Source of the DNA: JAZKAR01 sp040389065
Lineage (GTDB): Bacteria > Pseudomonadota > Gammaproteobacteria > Burkholderiales > Casimicrobiaceae
Assembly: GCA_040389065.1 (NCBI GenBank)
Contig: JAZKAR010000011.1
Coordinates: forward strand, 102,705 to 166,704
Length of the DNA stretch: 64,000 nucleotides
Reading direction: 5' to 3'
The notes under the pieces were generated by a model. That model searched no databases, was not told the DNA's origin, and saw nothing but the letters and a program-made list of their open reading frames with translations. Made by a program: the position numbers and the translations under genes. This document shows, one piece after another, positions 28,173 through 36,977 of this stretch (position 1 is its first letter; each line of letters opens with the position of its first letter).

Positions 28173-28194
28173 AAGCCCATATTAGTAGGGGCTT
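28173..28194 (+). terminator. Weak hairpin before the tpiA promoter
   Basis: AAGCCC pairs with GGGCTT across a 10-nt loop and is followed by TGTTTG. It could end hrpA transcription, but the stem is short. Confidence 0.3.
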
Positions 28195-28258
28195 TGTTTG
28201 CGTAGGTGATAGCAAAGATTCCAGACATTCAGGTTTTTAGGGAAGAGTGCTGGGGTTT

Positions 28259-28267
28259 TGATACAAT
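28259..28267 (+). promoter_or_regulatory. Extended -10 promoter for tpiA
   Basis: TGATACAAT fits an extended -10 element (TG, one base, TACAAT). No -35 match exists at 17 bp. The predicted start of transcription near 28274 is very close to the AGGAG of the small upstream ORF. Confidence 0.45.
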
Positions 28268-28286
28268 AGCCTATTAGGAGTTTTGC

Positions 28287-28394
28287 ATGCCCTTTTTCAG
28301 CGCTATGATCGTTCAACCGCACATGTGTAGTCTGAGCAGTTTAGCCTTGCTGAAGGCAGTATGTGTAAAGCCTATTAAATATTTATTAATTTGA
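28287..28394 (+). CDS. Possible 35-aa leader peptide upstream of tpiA
   Basis: AGGAG at 28276-28280 lies 6 nt before an ATG that opens 35 codons and stops 12 nt before the tpiA start. The peptide begins MPFFSAMIVQPHMC and ends PIKYLLI. It is hydrophobic with two Cys. Its ribosome site is better than that of tpiA itself. It may be a leader peptide whose translation couples to tpiA, or a chance frame. I know of no matching family. Confidence 0.4.
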   Translation: MPFFSAMIVQPHMCSLSSLALLKAVCVKPIKYLLI

Positions 28395-28406
28395 AAGATT
28401 GCAAGA

Positions 28407-29153
28407 ATGTTACGCTACGTGATTGCTAATTGGAAAATGCACGGCACTTTAATCAATAATGAAACGTTTATCAGTGCAATGGCTGCCTATAAACCTACAG
28501 GCGTTGAAGTAGGTATTTGTGTGCCTGCCCCCTATCTTTTTCAGTTGCAGCAATTGTGTGAAGGAACCGAGTGTTTTTGGGGTGCACAAGATGTAAGCGA
28601 GCATTTTGAGGGTGCCTATACGGGTGAAATATCCGTAGATATGTTGCAAGATTTTAATACACGCTACGTCATTATTGGTCATTCTGAGCGTCGGCAATAT
28701 CACGCCGAATCATCAGGTACGGTAGCACGCAAACTTGATCGTGTTATGCAAACGCCTAATGATCGTTTGGTTCCTATCGTTTGTATCGGTGAGCATTTAA
28801 GCGAGCGGCAAGATGGTGAGGTTGAAGCAGTTTTGTCTGAGCAATTAGATCCTGTTATTTCGGTATTAAAGTTGCATCCAAATCGCCTAGCGTTAGTTGC
28901 CTACGAGCCTGTATGGGCAATTGGTACCGGTGTAGTAGCAACGCCTGCAGAAGTGGTAGAAACACATACGTGGATTGCAAAATATCTCTACTCAAGCTTA
29001 GCCAGAGAGGTTCCTTTGTTGTACGGCGGAAGTGTAAAAGCGGATAATGCTGGTATATTGATAGATTTACCTCATGTAAATGGTTTTTTAGTGGGTGGCG
29101 CTTCATTAAAAGCTGAAACTTTTAAGCCGCTGTTAGATAAGTGTGCAATTTAA
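28407..29153 (+). CDS. tpiA: Triose-phosphate isomerase
   Basis: Interconverts dihydroxyacetone phosphate and glyceraldehyde 3-phosphate in glycolysis and gluconeogenesis. The 248-residue TIM barrel has K10 (IANWKMHG), H92 (IIGHSERR) and the catalytic E167 (AYEPVWAIGTG), plus LYGGSVK and the phosphate-binding FLVGGASL near the C-terminus. The tpiA-secG-tRNA-Leu-nuo order is characteristic of betaproteobacteria. No clear Shine-Dalgarno precedes the ATG. The short ORF ending 12 nt upstream may help translation. Confidence 0.97.
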   Translation: MLRYVIANWKMHGTLINNETFISAMAAYKPTGVEVGICVPAPYLFQLQQLCEGTECFWGAQDVSEHFEGAYTGEISVDMLQDFNTRYVIIGHSERRQYHAESSGTVARKLDRVMQTPNDRLVPIVCIGEHLSERQDGEVEAVLSEQLDPVISVLKLHPNRLALVAYEPVWAIGTGVVATPAEVVETHTWIAKYLYSSLAREVPLLYGGSVKADNAGILIDLPHVNGFLVGGASLKAETFKPLLDKCAI

Positions 29154-29251
29154 GTTTTGTTTGAGTCGATTCAGCATATTGAAATTACACTAGTGAATAG
29201 ACTCGTAGCATAATGGTGGCATTAGTAGTTAAAGGTTATTAAGGATAAAAC

Positions 29252-29830
29252 ATGAATGCATTATTAATTGTGCATATTTTAATTTCTGCGGTATTAATTA
29301 TTTTAGTATTTATGCAATATTCACGTGGTGCCGATTTGGGCGCTGGTATAGGCGGCGGGGGAGGTTCAGCCAATAGTGTGTTTGGAGCCTCAGGGTCAGC
29401 TGATTTTCTTTCTAAACTCACTGGTGTGGTAGGTATTCTATTTTTTATTAGCGCGCTAGGAATAGGCGCTATGTATACCAGCCAGCGAGGCAAAGTAAAT
29501 AATAGTTTAATGAAAAACTATGTGCCGAAGGCTGAGCCGGTAGCGCCGCCTGCTAAATCTAGTGCAATTCCTTTATCTGCACCTGCTGTGCAAGCAGTGC
29601 CCGCCGCGATTCCTGTCACGGCTGCATCAACAACGGCTCCTGTTACAACTACTACTTCTACTAAAGTAGAGTCAATCAAAGCAGAAGATAAAGCGAAGCT
29701 CTCACCTTCACATGTATCTCCTGTAACGCCGCCTGCCAAAAATCACAGCCCAGCTGTTGCTAAAGAAGCGGTTACTGCACCTCATGCTGTAACGCCTCAA
29801 GTTGTTGATTCAAAGCAAGGTGGTAAATAA
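29252..29830 (+). CDS. secG: Preprotein translocase subunit SecG
   Basis: Small subunit of the SecYEG channel. The first about 85 residues hold two membrane helices (about 3-20 and 52-74) joined by the Gly-rich loop typical of SecG (GADLGAGIGGG, then a VFGASG-type segment). The remaining about 105 residues form an unusually long low-complexity tail rich in Ala, Pro, Thr and Val. Long Ala/Pro tails also occur in other betaproteobacterial SecG proteins. AAGGAT precedes the ATG. tRNA-Leu follows 69 bp downstream. Confidence 0.95.
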   Translation: MNALLIVHILISAVLIILVFMQYSRGADLGAGIGGGGGSANSVFGASGSADFLSKLTGVVGILFFISALGIGAMYTSQRGKVNNSLMKNYVPKAEPVAPPAKSSAIPLSAPAVQAVPAAIPVTAASTTAPVTTTTSTKVESIKAEDKAKLSPSHVSPVTPPAKNHSPAVAKEAVTAPHAVTPQVVDSKQGGK

Positions 29831-29857
29831 TAGCACTATAACGTTTTTAAAAGGGGC

Positions 29858-29887
29858 TTGTCAGATTTTGACAGGCTATGTTATTCT
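29858..29887 (+). promoter_or_regulatory. Candidate promoter for tRNA-Leu and nuo
   Basis: TTGTCA at 29858-29863 and TATTCT at 29882-29887 are spaced 18 bp apart, and the tRNA begins 12 nt later. The same DNA can fold into a short hairpin (GCTTGTCA against TGACAGGC), so it may instead be a weak secG terminator. Confidence 0.35.
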
Positions 29888-29899
29888 AATACCCGTAGT

Positions 29900-29984
29900 G
29901 CCGATGTGGTGAAATTGGTAGACACGCTGTCTTGAGGGGGCAGTGGCGAAAGCCGTAGCAGTTCGAGTCTGCTCATCGGCACCA
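29900..29984 (+). tRNA. tRNA-Leu(GAG)
   Basis: An 85-nt cloverleaf with encoded CCA. The acceptor stem is GCCGATG/CATCGGC, the D-arm is of leucine type (AAATTGGTAGACAC), and the anticodon stem CTGTC/GGCAG carries the loop TTGAGGG, so the anticodon is GAG. A long class II variable arm and GTTCGAGTC in the T-arm are present. It sits between secG and nuoA, as in other betaproteobacteria. Confidence 0.97.
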
Positions 29985-30003
29985 TCTCTTAAAAAGAATT
30001 ATT

Positions 30004-30375
30004 ATGAGTCAGCATCTCCCTATACTTATATTTATTTTGGTTGGTGTGGCCTTCGGTGTGCTGCTCATGTCCGTTGGTTCCATTCTGAGTTATTTTCTCG
30101 GAACGAATCGTCCAAATGATCAAAAGCTTGCCGCGTATGAATGTGGGTTTGAGCCTTTTGAAGATGCGCGCATGCGCTTCGATGTTCGCTATTATCTTGT
30201 AGCAATTCTATTCATTCTCTTTGATTTGGAAATAGCATTCATTTTTCCTTGGGCAACAGTAATCAGGGATCATGCGTTAAGCTCCACTGGCTTTTGGTCA
30301 ATGATTGTATTTGTGGTTGTTCTATTGGTAGGCTTTGCTTATGAATGGAAAAAAGGTGCCTTGGATTGGGAGTAG
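30004..30375 (+). CDS. nuoA: NADH-quinone oxidoreductase subunit A
   Basis: First membrane subunit of complex I, with 123 residues and three helices (about 8-29, 63-83 and 92-112). The family motif YECGFEPFEDARMRFDVRYY is intact, including the loop cysteine. It begins 19 nt after the tRNA's CCA and ends 3 nt before nuoB, opening a 14-gene operon. Confidence 0.97.
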   Translation: MSQHLPILIFILVGVAFGVLLMSVGSILSYFLGTNRPNDQKLAAYECGFEPFEDARMRFDVRYYLVAILFILFDLEIAFIFPWATVIRDHALSSTGFWSMIVFVVVLLVGFAYEWKKGALDWE

Positions 30376-30378
30376 GGA

Positions 30379-30849
30379 ATGCACTCGCTAGAACAAAGAG
30401 GGTTTGTAACAACAGCAGCTGAAGGGCTTGTTCATTGGGCGCGTAATGGCTCAATGTGGCCAATGACATTTGGTTTGGCATGTTGTGCAGTTGAAATGAT
30501 GCATGCCGGTGCTGCGCGTTATGATCTTGATCGCTTTGGAGTAGTATTTCGTCCTAGTCCTCGACAATCTGATGTTATGATTGTAGCAGGAACGTTATGT
30601 AATAAAATGGCGCCAGCATTGCGTAAAGTCTATGATCAAATGGCAGAGCCGCGATGGGTAATTTCAATGGGTTCCTGTGCAAATGGAGGCGGGTACTATC
30701 ATTATTCTTACTCTGTTGTAAGAGGATGTGATCGTATTGTACCGGTTGATATTTATGTTCCTGGTTGCCCTCCAACTGCTGAAGCTCTACTCTACGGTAT
30801 TTTACAGCTTCAAAATAAGATTCGCCGTTCTCCGGTGATTTTGCGATAA
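30379..30849 (+). CDS. nuoB: NADH-quinone oxidoreductase subunit B
   Basis: Carries cluster N2, the last iron-sulfur cluster before quinone. The four ligands are visible as the adjacent cysteines in GLACCAVEMMH, MGSCANGGGYYH and YVPGCPPTAEALLYG. At 156 residues it has the normal length. It starts directly after nuoA and precedes nuoC by 23 bp. Confidence 0.97.
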   Translation: MHSLEQRGFVTTAAEGLVHWARNGSMWPMTFGLACCAVEMMHAGAARYDLDRFGVVFRPSPRQSDVMIVAGTLCNKMAPALRKVYDQMAEPRWVISMGSCANGGGYYHYSYSVVRGCDRIVPVDIYVPGCPPTAEALLYGILQLQNKIRRSPVILR

Positions 30850-30872
30850 AGCATAATAGCAAGGTGTATTGA

Positions 30873-31451
30873 GTGCGTGATCTATTAATAGAACGATTAG
30901 GCTTAGAGCCATCTGTTGTGCATGAAGAGCACGGGCAGTGGATTATTTCTGTGTCTTCTGCTCAATGGATGCAGATTGCGCAAAAGCTTAGAGATGATCC
31001 TGTTTTGGCATTTGAAATTCTTATCGATATTGCCGGAATAGATTATTCCACTTATAAAAATGTCGGTGCTCCAGGTGCACGATTCGCCGCTGTTTATCAA
31101 TTATTATCTATTGTTCATAATCTTCGCTTAAGAGTTAAAGTATTCGCAGAGAATGATGCATGGCCTGCTATTCCATCAATTATAACTATATGGTCTGCTG
31201 CTAATTGGTTTGAGCGAGAAGCGTATGATCTTTATGGAATCCTGTTCGAAGGTCATCCTGATTTGCGTCGACTCTTAACCGACTACGGTTTTGTTGGGCA
31301 TCCCTTCCGTAAAGATTTTCCTCTTACAGGTCACGTCGAGATGCGGTATGATCCTGAGCAAAAAAGAGTGATCTATCAGCCTGTGACCATTGAGCCGCGA
31401 GAAATTATTCCGCGTGTGGTGCGTGAAGATCATTATGCACGCTCCGTTTAA
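30873..31451 (+). CDS. nuoC: NADH-quinone oxidoreductase subunit C
   Basis: The 30-kDa peripheral-arm subunit, 192 residues, encoded separately from nuoD rather than as the fused nuoCD of enterobacteria. The signature EREAYDLYGILFEGHPDLRR and PFRKDFPLTGHVEMRYD are present. It uses a GTG start with AAGGTG upstream. Confidence 0.96.
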   Translation: MRDLLIERLGLEPSVVHEEHGQWIISVSSAQWMQIAQKLRDDPVLAFEILIDIAGIDYSTYKNVGAPGARFAAVYQLLSIVHNLRLRVKVFAENDAWPAIPSIITIWSAANWFEREAYDLYGILFEGHPDLRRLLTDYGFVGHPFRKDFPLTGHVEMRYDPEQKRVIYQPVTIEPREIIPRVVREDHYARSV

Positions 31452-31462
31452 TAAGGTAAATC

Positions 31463-32719
31463 ATGTCGGCTGAAATACGTAACTATACGATTAATTTTGG
31501 GCCTCAGCATCCTGCGGCTCATGGTGTGCTTCGATTAGTGTTAGAGTTAGACGGCGAAGTTGTGCAGCGAGCCGATCCTCATATTGGTTTATTGCATCGA
31601 GCTACTGAAAAACTAGCAGAAAATAAAACATTTATTCAATCTCTGCCTTATATGGACAGACTTGATTATGTTTCGATGATGTGCAATGAGCATGCCTATG
31701 TAATGGCCATTGAATCATTGGCCGGCATAGAAGTGCCATTAAGAGCGCAATATATTCGTGTTCTGTTTGATGAGTTAACGCGAATCTTGAATCACCTATT
31801 ATGGCTAGGCGCTCATGCGCTTGATGTAGGTGCCATGACCGTATTTTTATATTGTTTTCGTGAGCGTGAAGATTTAATGGATTGCTACGAGGCTGTATCA
31901 GGCGCTCGTATGCATGCTGCTTATTATAGACCTGGCGGCGTATATCGTGATCTGCCTGAAAAAATGCCGCAGTATAAAGCTTCAGCTTTGCGGAATCAAA
32001 AAGCTATTCATCAGTTAAATGAAAATAGAACAGGTTCACTCTTAGATTTTATTGCAGATTTTGCTCGTCGTTTTCCAAAATGTGTTGATGAGTATGAAAC
32101 ACTGCTAACTGACAATCGTATATGGAAGCAAAGAACAGTAGGCATTGGTGTTGTTACTCCAGAGCGCGCAAAAAATCTTGGTTTAACAGGACCGATGTTA
32201 AGAGGTTCAGGTATAAATTGGGATTTGAGAAAAAATCAGTCCTACGAAGTGTATGATCGCATGGATTTCGATATTCCAATCGGCAAGGAAGGCGATTCTT
32301 ATGATCGCTATCTTGTTCGTATTGAAGAAATGCGGCAGTCAAATCGAATTGTTCAGCAGTGTATTGAATGGCTAAGAAATAATCCTGGGCCTGTCATTAC
32401 AGATAACGGTAAAGTTGCGCCGCCGCCTCGTGCTAACATGAAACAAAATATGGAAGAGTTAATTCACCACTTTAAGCTCTTTACTGAGGGAATGCATATT
32501 CCTGAGGGAGAAGTTTATAGTGCTGTGGAGCATCCGAAAGGTGAGTTTGGTATTTATCTGGTGTCAGATGGAGCTAACAAGCCTTATCGTCTGAAAATTC
32601 GCGCCCCTGGGTTTTCGCATCTGGCAGCTTTAGATGAAATGTCTCGAGGACATATGATTGCAGATGTGGTGACTATTATTGGAACACAAGATATTGTGTT
32701 TGGTGAAATAGATCGTTGA
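31463..32719 (+). CDS. nuoD: NADH-quinone oxidoreductase subunit D
   Basis: The 49-kDa subunit that lines the quinone site, 418 residues. It opens with the conserved FGPQHPAAHGVLRLVLELDG and has HIGLLHRATEKL, with RGSGINWDLRK in the middle. It ends at the typical DIVFGEIDR. The next gene, nuoE, is 95 bp away, the first sizeable gap in the operon, and a hairpin lies in it. Confidence 0.97.
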   Translation: MSAEIRNYTINFGPQHPAAHGVLRLVLELDGEVVQRADPHIGLLHRATEKLAENKTFIQSLPYMDRLDYVSMMCNEHAYVMAIESLAGIEVPLRAQYIRVLFDELTRILNHLLWLGAHALDVGAMTVFLYCFREREDLMDCYEAVSGARMHAAYYRPGGVYRDLPEKMPQYKASALRNQKAIHQLNENRTGSLLDFIADFARRFPKCVDEYETLLTDNRIWKQRTVGIGVVTPERAKNLGLTGPMLRGSGINWDLRKNQSYEVYDRMDFDIPIGKEGDSYDRYLVRIEEMRQSNRIVQQCIEWLRNNPGPVITDNGKVAPPPRANMKQNMEELIHHFKLFTEGMHIPEGEVYSAVEHPKGEFGIYLVSDGANKPYRLKIRAPGFSHLAALDEMSRGHMIADVVTIIGTQDIVFGEIDR

Positions 32720-32745
32720 TGAAAAATAATTAAGCTTCTTAAAAA

Positions 32746-32778
32746 CCAAAATTTTAATGGTGTCGAAAAAAATTTTGG
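32746..32778 (+). other. Hairpin between nuoD and nuoE
   Basis: CCAAAATTTT pairs with AAAATTTTGG across a 13-nt loop in the 95-bp nuoD-nuoE gap. It could be an RNA processing or stability site that changes the ratio of upstream to downstream cistrons. A terminator is unlikely, because the operon continues and no T-run follows. Confidence 0.45.
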
Positions 32779-32814
32779 AAAATAGAGAGGTTCAAAGGTT
32801 TTTAAGGGTTTTTA

Positions 32815-33315
32815 ATGCTGTCTTCAACCTCATTACAAGAAATAGATCGGGCCGTTGCCAAATACCCCTCAGATCAAAAGCAATCTGCGGTGATGGCAGC
32901 GCTTGCTATCGCGCAGCGCGATAAAGGCTGGCTCTCCAATGATTTAATGGAGTATATCGCCCAGTATTTATCGATGCCTCCTGTGGCGGTTTATGAGGTA
33001 GCTTCTTTTTATAGTATGTATAATCTTAGCCCTGTTGGTCAGTTCAAGCTCTCTATTTGCACAAATTTACCTTGTGCTTTACAAGGTGCAAATCATACGG
33101 CTGAGGCTTTAAAAAATAAGTTAGGCATTGGTTTTAACCAAACGACCAAAGATGGCTGTTTTACGCTTAAAGAGGCTGAATGTATGGGGTCATGCGGCGA
33201 TGCTCCAGTAGTTATTATTAACGATCGTAAAATGGTTCCAAGCATTAAACCAGAAAATGTAGATGCATTTTTACAGACGCTAACGGCAGAAAAAAATGAT
33301 AAGGGGGCTTTATGA
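32815..33315 (+). CDS. nuoE: NADH-quinone oxidoreductase subunit E
   Basis: The 24-kDa subunit with the [2Fe-2S] cluster N1a in a thioredoxin-like fold, 166 residues. The cluster cysteines are seen in CTNLPCALQGA and in AECMGSCGDAPV. An AAGGG lies 7 nt before the ATG. It overlaps nuoF by 4 nt. Confidence 0.96.
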   Translation: MLSSTSLQEIDRAVAKYPSDQKQSAVMAALAIAQRDKGWLSNDLMEYIAQYLSMPPVAVYEVASFYSMYNLSPVGQFKLSICTNLPCALQGANHTAEALKNKLGIGFNQTTKDGCFTLKEAECMGSCGDAPVVIINDRKMVPSIKPENVDAFLQTLTAEKNDKGAL

Positions 33316-34607
33316 GTACCCCTTTGTCGTATGGAGAACATGCCCTGATCATGAAGGGTTTAACTGAAGATTCCTGGCATCTGGAAGATTATGTAAAACG
33401 TGGCGGCTACACAGCCTTAACACGTATCTTAAAAGATAATATCTCTCAAGCAGATGTTATTGCAGAAGTTAAAAAATCTGGGTTAAGAGGACGCGGCGGC
33501 GCGGGTTTCCCTACAGGATTAAAATGGAGCTTTATGCCCCGTGAGTTCCCAGGGCAAAAATATCTTGTCTGTAATTCAGATGAAGGCGAACCCGGAACAT
33601 TTAAAGATAGAGATATTTTACGCTACAACCCCCACGCGGTGATTGAAGGGATGGCGATTGCAGCTTATGCAATGGGCATTTCAGCTGGCTATAACTATAT
33701 ACATGGCGAAATTTGGCAAATTTATGAGCGTTTTGAAGAGGCGCTGGCAGAAGCCTATAAGGCAGGGTTTTTAGGTCAGGCTATTCAAGGGTCAGAATTC
33801 CATTTTGATCTATATGCGCATCATGGTTTCGGGGCTTATATTTGTGGTGAAGAAACAGCATTGCTTGAGTCAATAGAAGGCAAAAAAGGGCAGCCTCGCT
33901 TTAAGCCTCCATTTCCTGCAAGTTTTGGTTTGTATGGTAAGCCTACTACCATTAATAATACTGAAACCTTTGCTGCGGTTCCCTTTATTTTTCAAATGGG
34001 CGGTGAGGCGTACCTCAATATTGGTAAGCCAAATAATGGCGGAACAAAATTATTTTCTGTATCTGGCGATGTCAATAAACCTGGCAACTATGAAGTTCCT
34101 CTAGGTACCCCTTTTGCTACATTATTAGAAATGGCTGGAGGCATGCGAGATGGTCGCAGCCTAAAGGCATGTATTCCTGGTGGCTCCTCAATGCCAGTAC
34201 TGCCAGGGGATGTCATGATGGAATTAACCATGGATTATGATTCCATTGCAAAAGCTGGTTCAATGTTAGGCTCTGGTGCTGTCATTATTATGGATGACAC
34301 TCGCTGCATGGTTAAATCTTTATTGCGGCTTTCTTATTTTTATTATGAAGAATCATGCGGTCAATGTACGCCTTGCCGAGAGGGTACAGGCTGGCTCTAT
34401 AGAATTTTAAACCGCATTGAGCACGGGCAAGGAAGAGTAGAAGACCTAGATACTTTATTGTCTGTCAGTAATAATATTCAAGGTCGAACCATTTGTGCAC
34501 TGGGTGATGCCGCTGCAATGCCAGTTAGAAGTTTTGTAACCTGTTTTCGTGATGAATTTATGCATCATATTGAGCATAAAAAATGTTTAGTTTCACCCTA
34601 TTTATAA
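33312..34607 (+). CDS. nuoF: NADH-quinone oxidoreductase subunit F
   Basis: The 51-kDa NADH-binding subunit with FMN and cluster N3, 431 residues. The nucleotide-binding loop RGRGGAGFPTGLKW, the SDEGEPGTFKDR segment and the cluster motif ESCGQCTPCREGT are intact. It is translationally coupled to nuoE through a 4-nt overlap and precedes nuoG by 15 bp. Confidence 0.97.
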   Translation: MSTPLSYGEHALIMKGLTEDSWHLEDYVKRGGYTALTRILKDNISQADVIAEVKKSGLRGRGGAGFPTGLKWSFMPREFPGQKYLVCNSDEGEPGTFKDRDILRYNPHAVIEGMAIAAYAMGISAGYNYIHGEIWQIYERFEEALAEAYKAGFLGQAIQGSEFHFDLYAHHGFGAYICGEETALLESIEGKKGQPRFKPPFPASFGLYGKPTTINNTETFAAVPFIFQMGGEAYLNIGKPNNGGTKLFSVSGDVNKPGNYEVPLGTPFATLLEMAGGMRDGRSLKACIPGGSSMPVLPGDVMMELTMDYDSIAKAGSMLGSGAVIIMDDTRCMVKSLLRLSYFYYEESCGQCTPCREGTGWLYRILNRIEHGQGRVEDLDTLLSVSNNIQGRTICALGDAAAMPVRSFVTCFRDEFMHHIEHKKCLVSPYL

Positions 34608-34622
34608 AAGAAGTGTGATCAC

Positions 34623-36977
34623 ATGCTGACGCTTGAAATAGATGGCCAAAGTGTAGAGGTACAAGACGGAAGTACCGTTATGGAAGCTGCACAAAAGTTA
34701 GGTATTTACGTTCCTCATTTCTGCTACCATAAAAAGTTATCTATCGCTGCTAACTGTCGTATGTGCTTGGTAGAGGTTGAAAAAGCACCTAAGCCCTTGC
34801 CTGCCTGTGCAACGCCTGTTACACAAGGTATGAAGGTAAAAACTGAATCGCCCTCTGCAAAAATTGCACAAAAAGGGGTGATGGAGCTATTGCTAATTAA
34901 TCACCCCTTAGATTGTCCAATTTGTGATCAAGGCGGCGAGTGCCAGTTGCAAGATCTAGCCGTAGGGTATGGAGCAGGTCGCTCTCGCTATGATGAACCT
35001 AAGCGGGTTGTTTTTAATAAAAATCTAGGCCCGTTAATATCTACTGATATGACTCGCTGTATTCATTGCACACGCTGTGTTCGTTTTGGTCAAGAGGTTG
35101 CGGGTGTGATGGAATTAGGCATGGCTAACCGAGGTGAGCATGCTGAAATTCTTTCTTTTGTAGGAAAAACAGTTGATTCTGAAGTGTCAGGCAACATGAT
35201 TGATTTATGCCCAGTAGGGGCGCTTACCTCCAAGCCTTTTCGCTATTCAGCACGTACTTGGGAATTAGCGCGTAGAAAATCTGTAAGCCCTCATGATAGT
35301 TTAGGGAGCAATCTTGTTGTGCAAACAAAGCATAACAAAGTTATGCGCGTGGTTCCGTTTGAAAATGAATCTATAAATGAGTGCTGGCTGTCTGATAGAG
35401 ATCGTTTCTCCTATGAAGGCTTAAATAGCAATGAGCGGTTAGCCAATCCGATGATAAAGCGCGGAAATAACTGGCAAGATGCTACCTGGGAAGAAGCTAT
35501 TGCTTTTGCCAGTGAATCATTAAAGCAAATTAAATCAACGTCAGGCGGATCACAAATTGGCTTATTAGCTTCTTCAGCAAGTACCTGCGAAGAATTGTAT
35601 AGCTTGCATACACTTGGTCAAGCACTAGCAACAAAAAATATTGATACCCGGTTAAGACGATCAGATTTTTCATTAGATGCTGCACAGCAAGGGGCATTCT
35701 GGTTAGGCCAAAAAGTAGCTGAATTAGATAATATTAGTGCCGCATGGATTATAGGGGCTGATTTAAGAGCAGATCATCCGCTTATTGCACAACGCTTAAG
35801 AAAAGCGACTAAACGCGGGGCAAAAATAGCCGCATTAATGCCGTATAAGCCTGATTGGCTGATGCCGATTGATTCCCAATGGGTAAGCCGTTTAGATAAT
35901 GTAGCAGCACATTTAGAACAATGGTTACTCGCCTTAGATGATCAGTTATTGTTTAATAATTTGAGTTCTGCAGAGCGTGATCAGCTAGAATACGTAAAGA
36001 AAAATCATCCTGTTGTTTTAATTGGCAATATTGCATTAAATCATCCGGCTTTTTCTAAGCTTTATATTGCACTTATCAAGTTAAGCGAGCGCCTAGGTTT
36101 AAAAATTGGTTTCTTAGGGGATACCGCTAATTCAATTGGCGCGCATTGGGTCAATTCTGCAAGCGCAGATGATTCAAATGTAGGCAATGATAGCCGCCAG
36201 CAAAAGCCTAATGCCGGTGATATACTCGACCGCATGTTAAAAGCCTATGTATTATTAGGGTTTGAGCCAGATTTAGATACCTATAATCCTTCTCAAGCAT
36301 TAAAAGCATTACGTTCTTCTGAATGTGTAATCGCGCTCACAAGTTATAAGAGTGAAAGCTTATTAGAATGCGCCCACGTTTTACTTCCAATAGCTCCATT
36401 TACTGAAACAGCGGGTTCATTTATTAATCTTGAGGGTGAAAGACAATTTTTTCATGCGGTAGCAATGCCACATCAAATGACATTACCTGCGTGGAAGGTA
36501 TTAATGGCTTTAGTACAGTTAACCGCTGAAGATGAGCGTTCTGTACATACATCGCTAGAAACATTACAAAAGACAATGGTAGAGGTTCTACCTGATGTAC
36601 AATCCATCTTAAGTAATAAAGCTGATATGAGCAAAGTGGGTTCAACTCCATATCAAGCCAATGCATCCATTTCTCAAGAAGATGTTTGGTTCCGTGTTGG
36701 TGAAATTGCGCAATATAGTTCAGATTCAATTGTACGGCGCGCAAATGCTTTACAACAAAGAGAATCTAAAAAATATCAAAAGGTATGGATCAATCCTGAG
36801 GATGCTAAAAATATAGGTATTACTGCAGAAAAAGATGTAGTACGTCTACGTCAAGCAGGAGTATCTTTAACATTACCTGTAAGTTTTGATGCGTCGTTGC
36901 CTTCAAAAACGATTCGTTTAAATCATGTGCATGTTTTAGGTGGATTGATGGATCGTATTGAAATAGAGAAAATCTAA
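34623..36977 (+). CDS. nuoG: NADH-quinone oxidoreductase subunit G
   Basis: The 75-kDa iron-sulfur subunit, 784 residues. The N-terminal ferredoxin domain has the [2Fe-2S] ligands in CYHKKLSIAANCRMCLVEVE. It is followed by CPICDQGGECQLQDLA and CIHCTRCVRFGQEV, then a molybdopterin-oxidoreductase-like domain. The CxxC-containing extra cluster region seen in some long NuoG proteins was not noticed. It overlaps nuoH by one base. Confidence 0.96.
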   Translation: MLTLEIDGQSVEVQDGSTVMEAAQKLGIYVPHFCYHKKLSIAANCRMCLVEVEKAPKPLPACATPVTQGMKVKTESPSAKIAQKGVMELLLINHPLDCPICDQGGECQLQDLAVGYGAGRSRYDEPKRVVFNKNLGPLISTDMTRCIHCTRCVRFGQEVAGVMELGMANRGEHAEILSFVGKTVDSEVSGNMIDLCPVGALTSKPFRYSARTWELARRKSVSPHDSLGSNLVVQTKHNKVMRVVPFENESINECWLSDRDRFSYEGLNSNERLANPMIKRGNNWQDATWEEAIAFASESLKQIKSTSGGSQIGLLASSASTCEELYSLHTLGQALATKNIDTRLRRSDFSLDAAQQGAFWLGQKVAELDNISAAWIIGADLRADHPLIAQRLRKATKRGAKIAALMPYKPDWLMPIDSQWVSRLDNVAAHLEQWLLALDDQLLFNNLSSAERDQLEYVKKNHPVVLIGNIALNHPAFSKLYIALIKLSERLGLKIGFLGDTANSIGAHWVNSASADDSNVGNDSRQQKPNAGDILDRMLKAYVLLGFEPDLDTYNPSQALKALRSSECVIALTSYKSESLLECAHVLLPIAPFTETAGSFINLEGERQFFHAVAMPHQMTLPAWKVLMALVQLTAEDERSVHTSLETLQKTMVEVLPDVQSILSNKADMSKVGSTPYQANASISQEDVWFRVGEIAQYSSDSIVRRANALQQRESKKYQKVWINPEDAKNIGITAEKDVVRLRQAGVSLTLPVSFDASLPSKTIRLNHVHVLGGLMDRIEIEKI

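Noticed and set aside
36424..36744. Minus-strand frame of 106 codons inside nuoG
   Set aside because: Antisense shadow with no ribosome site.
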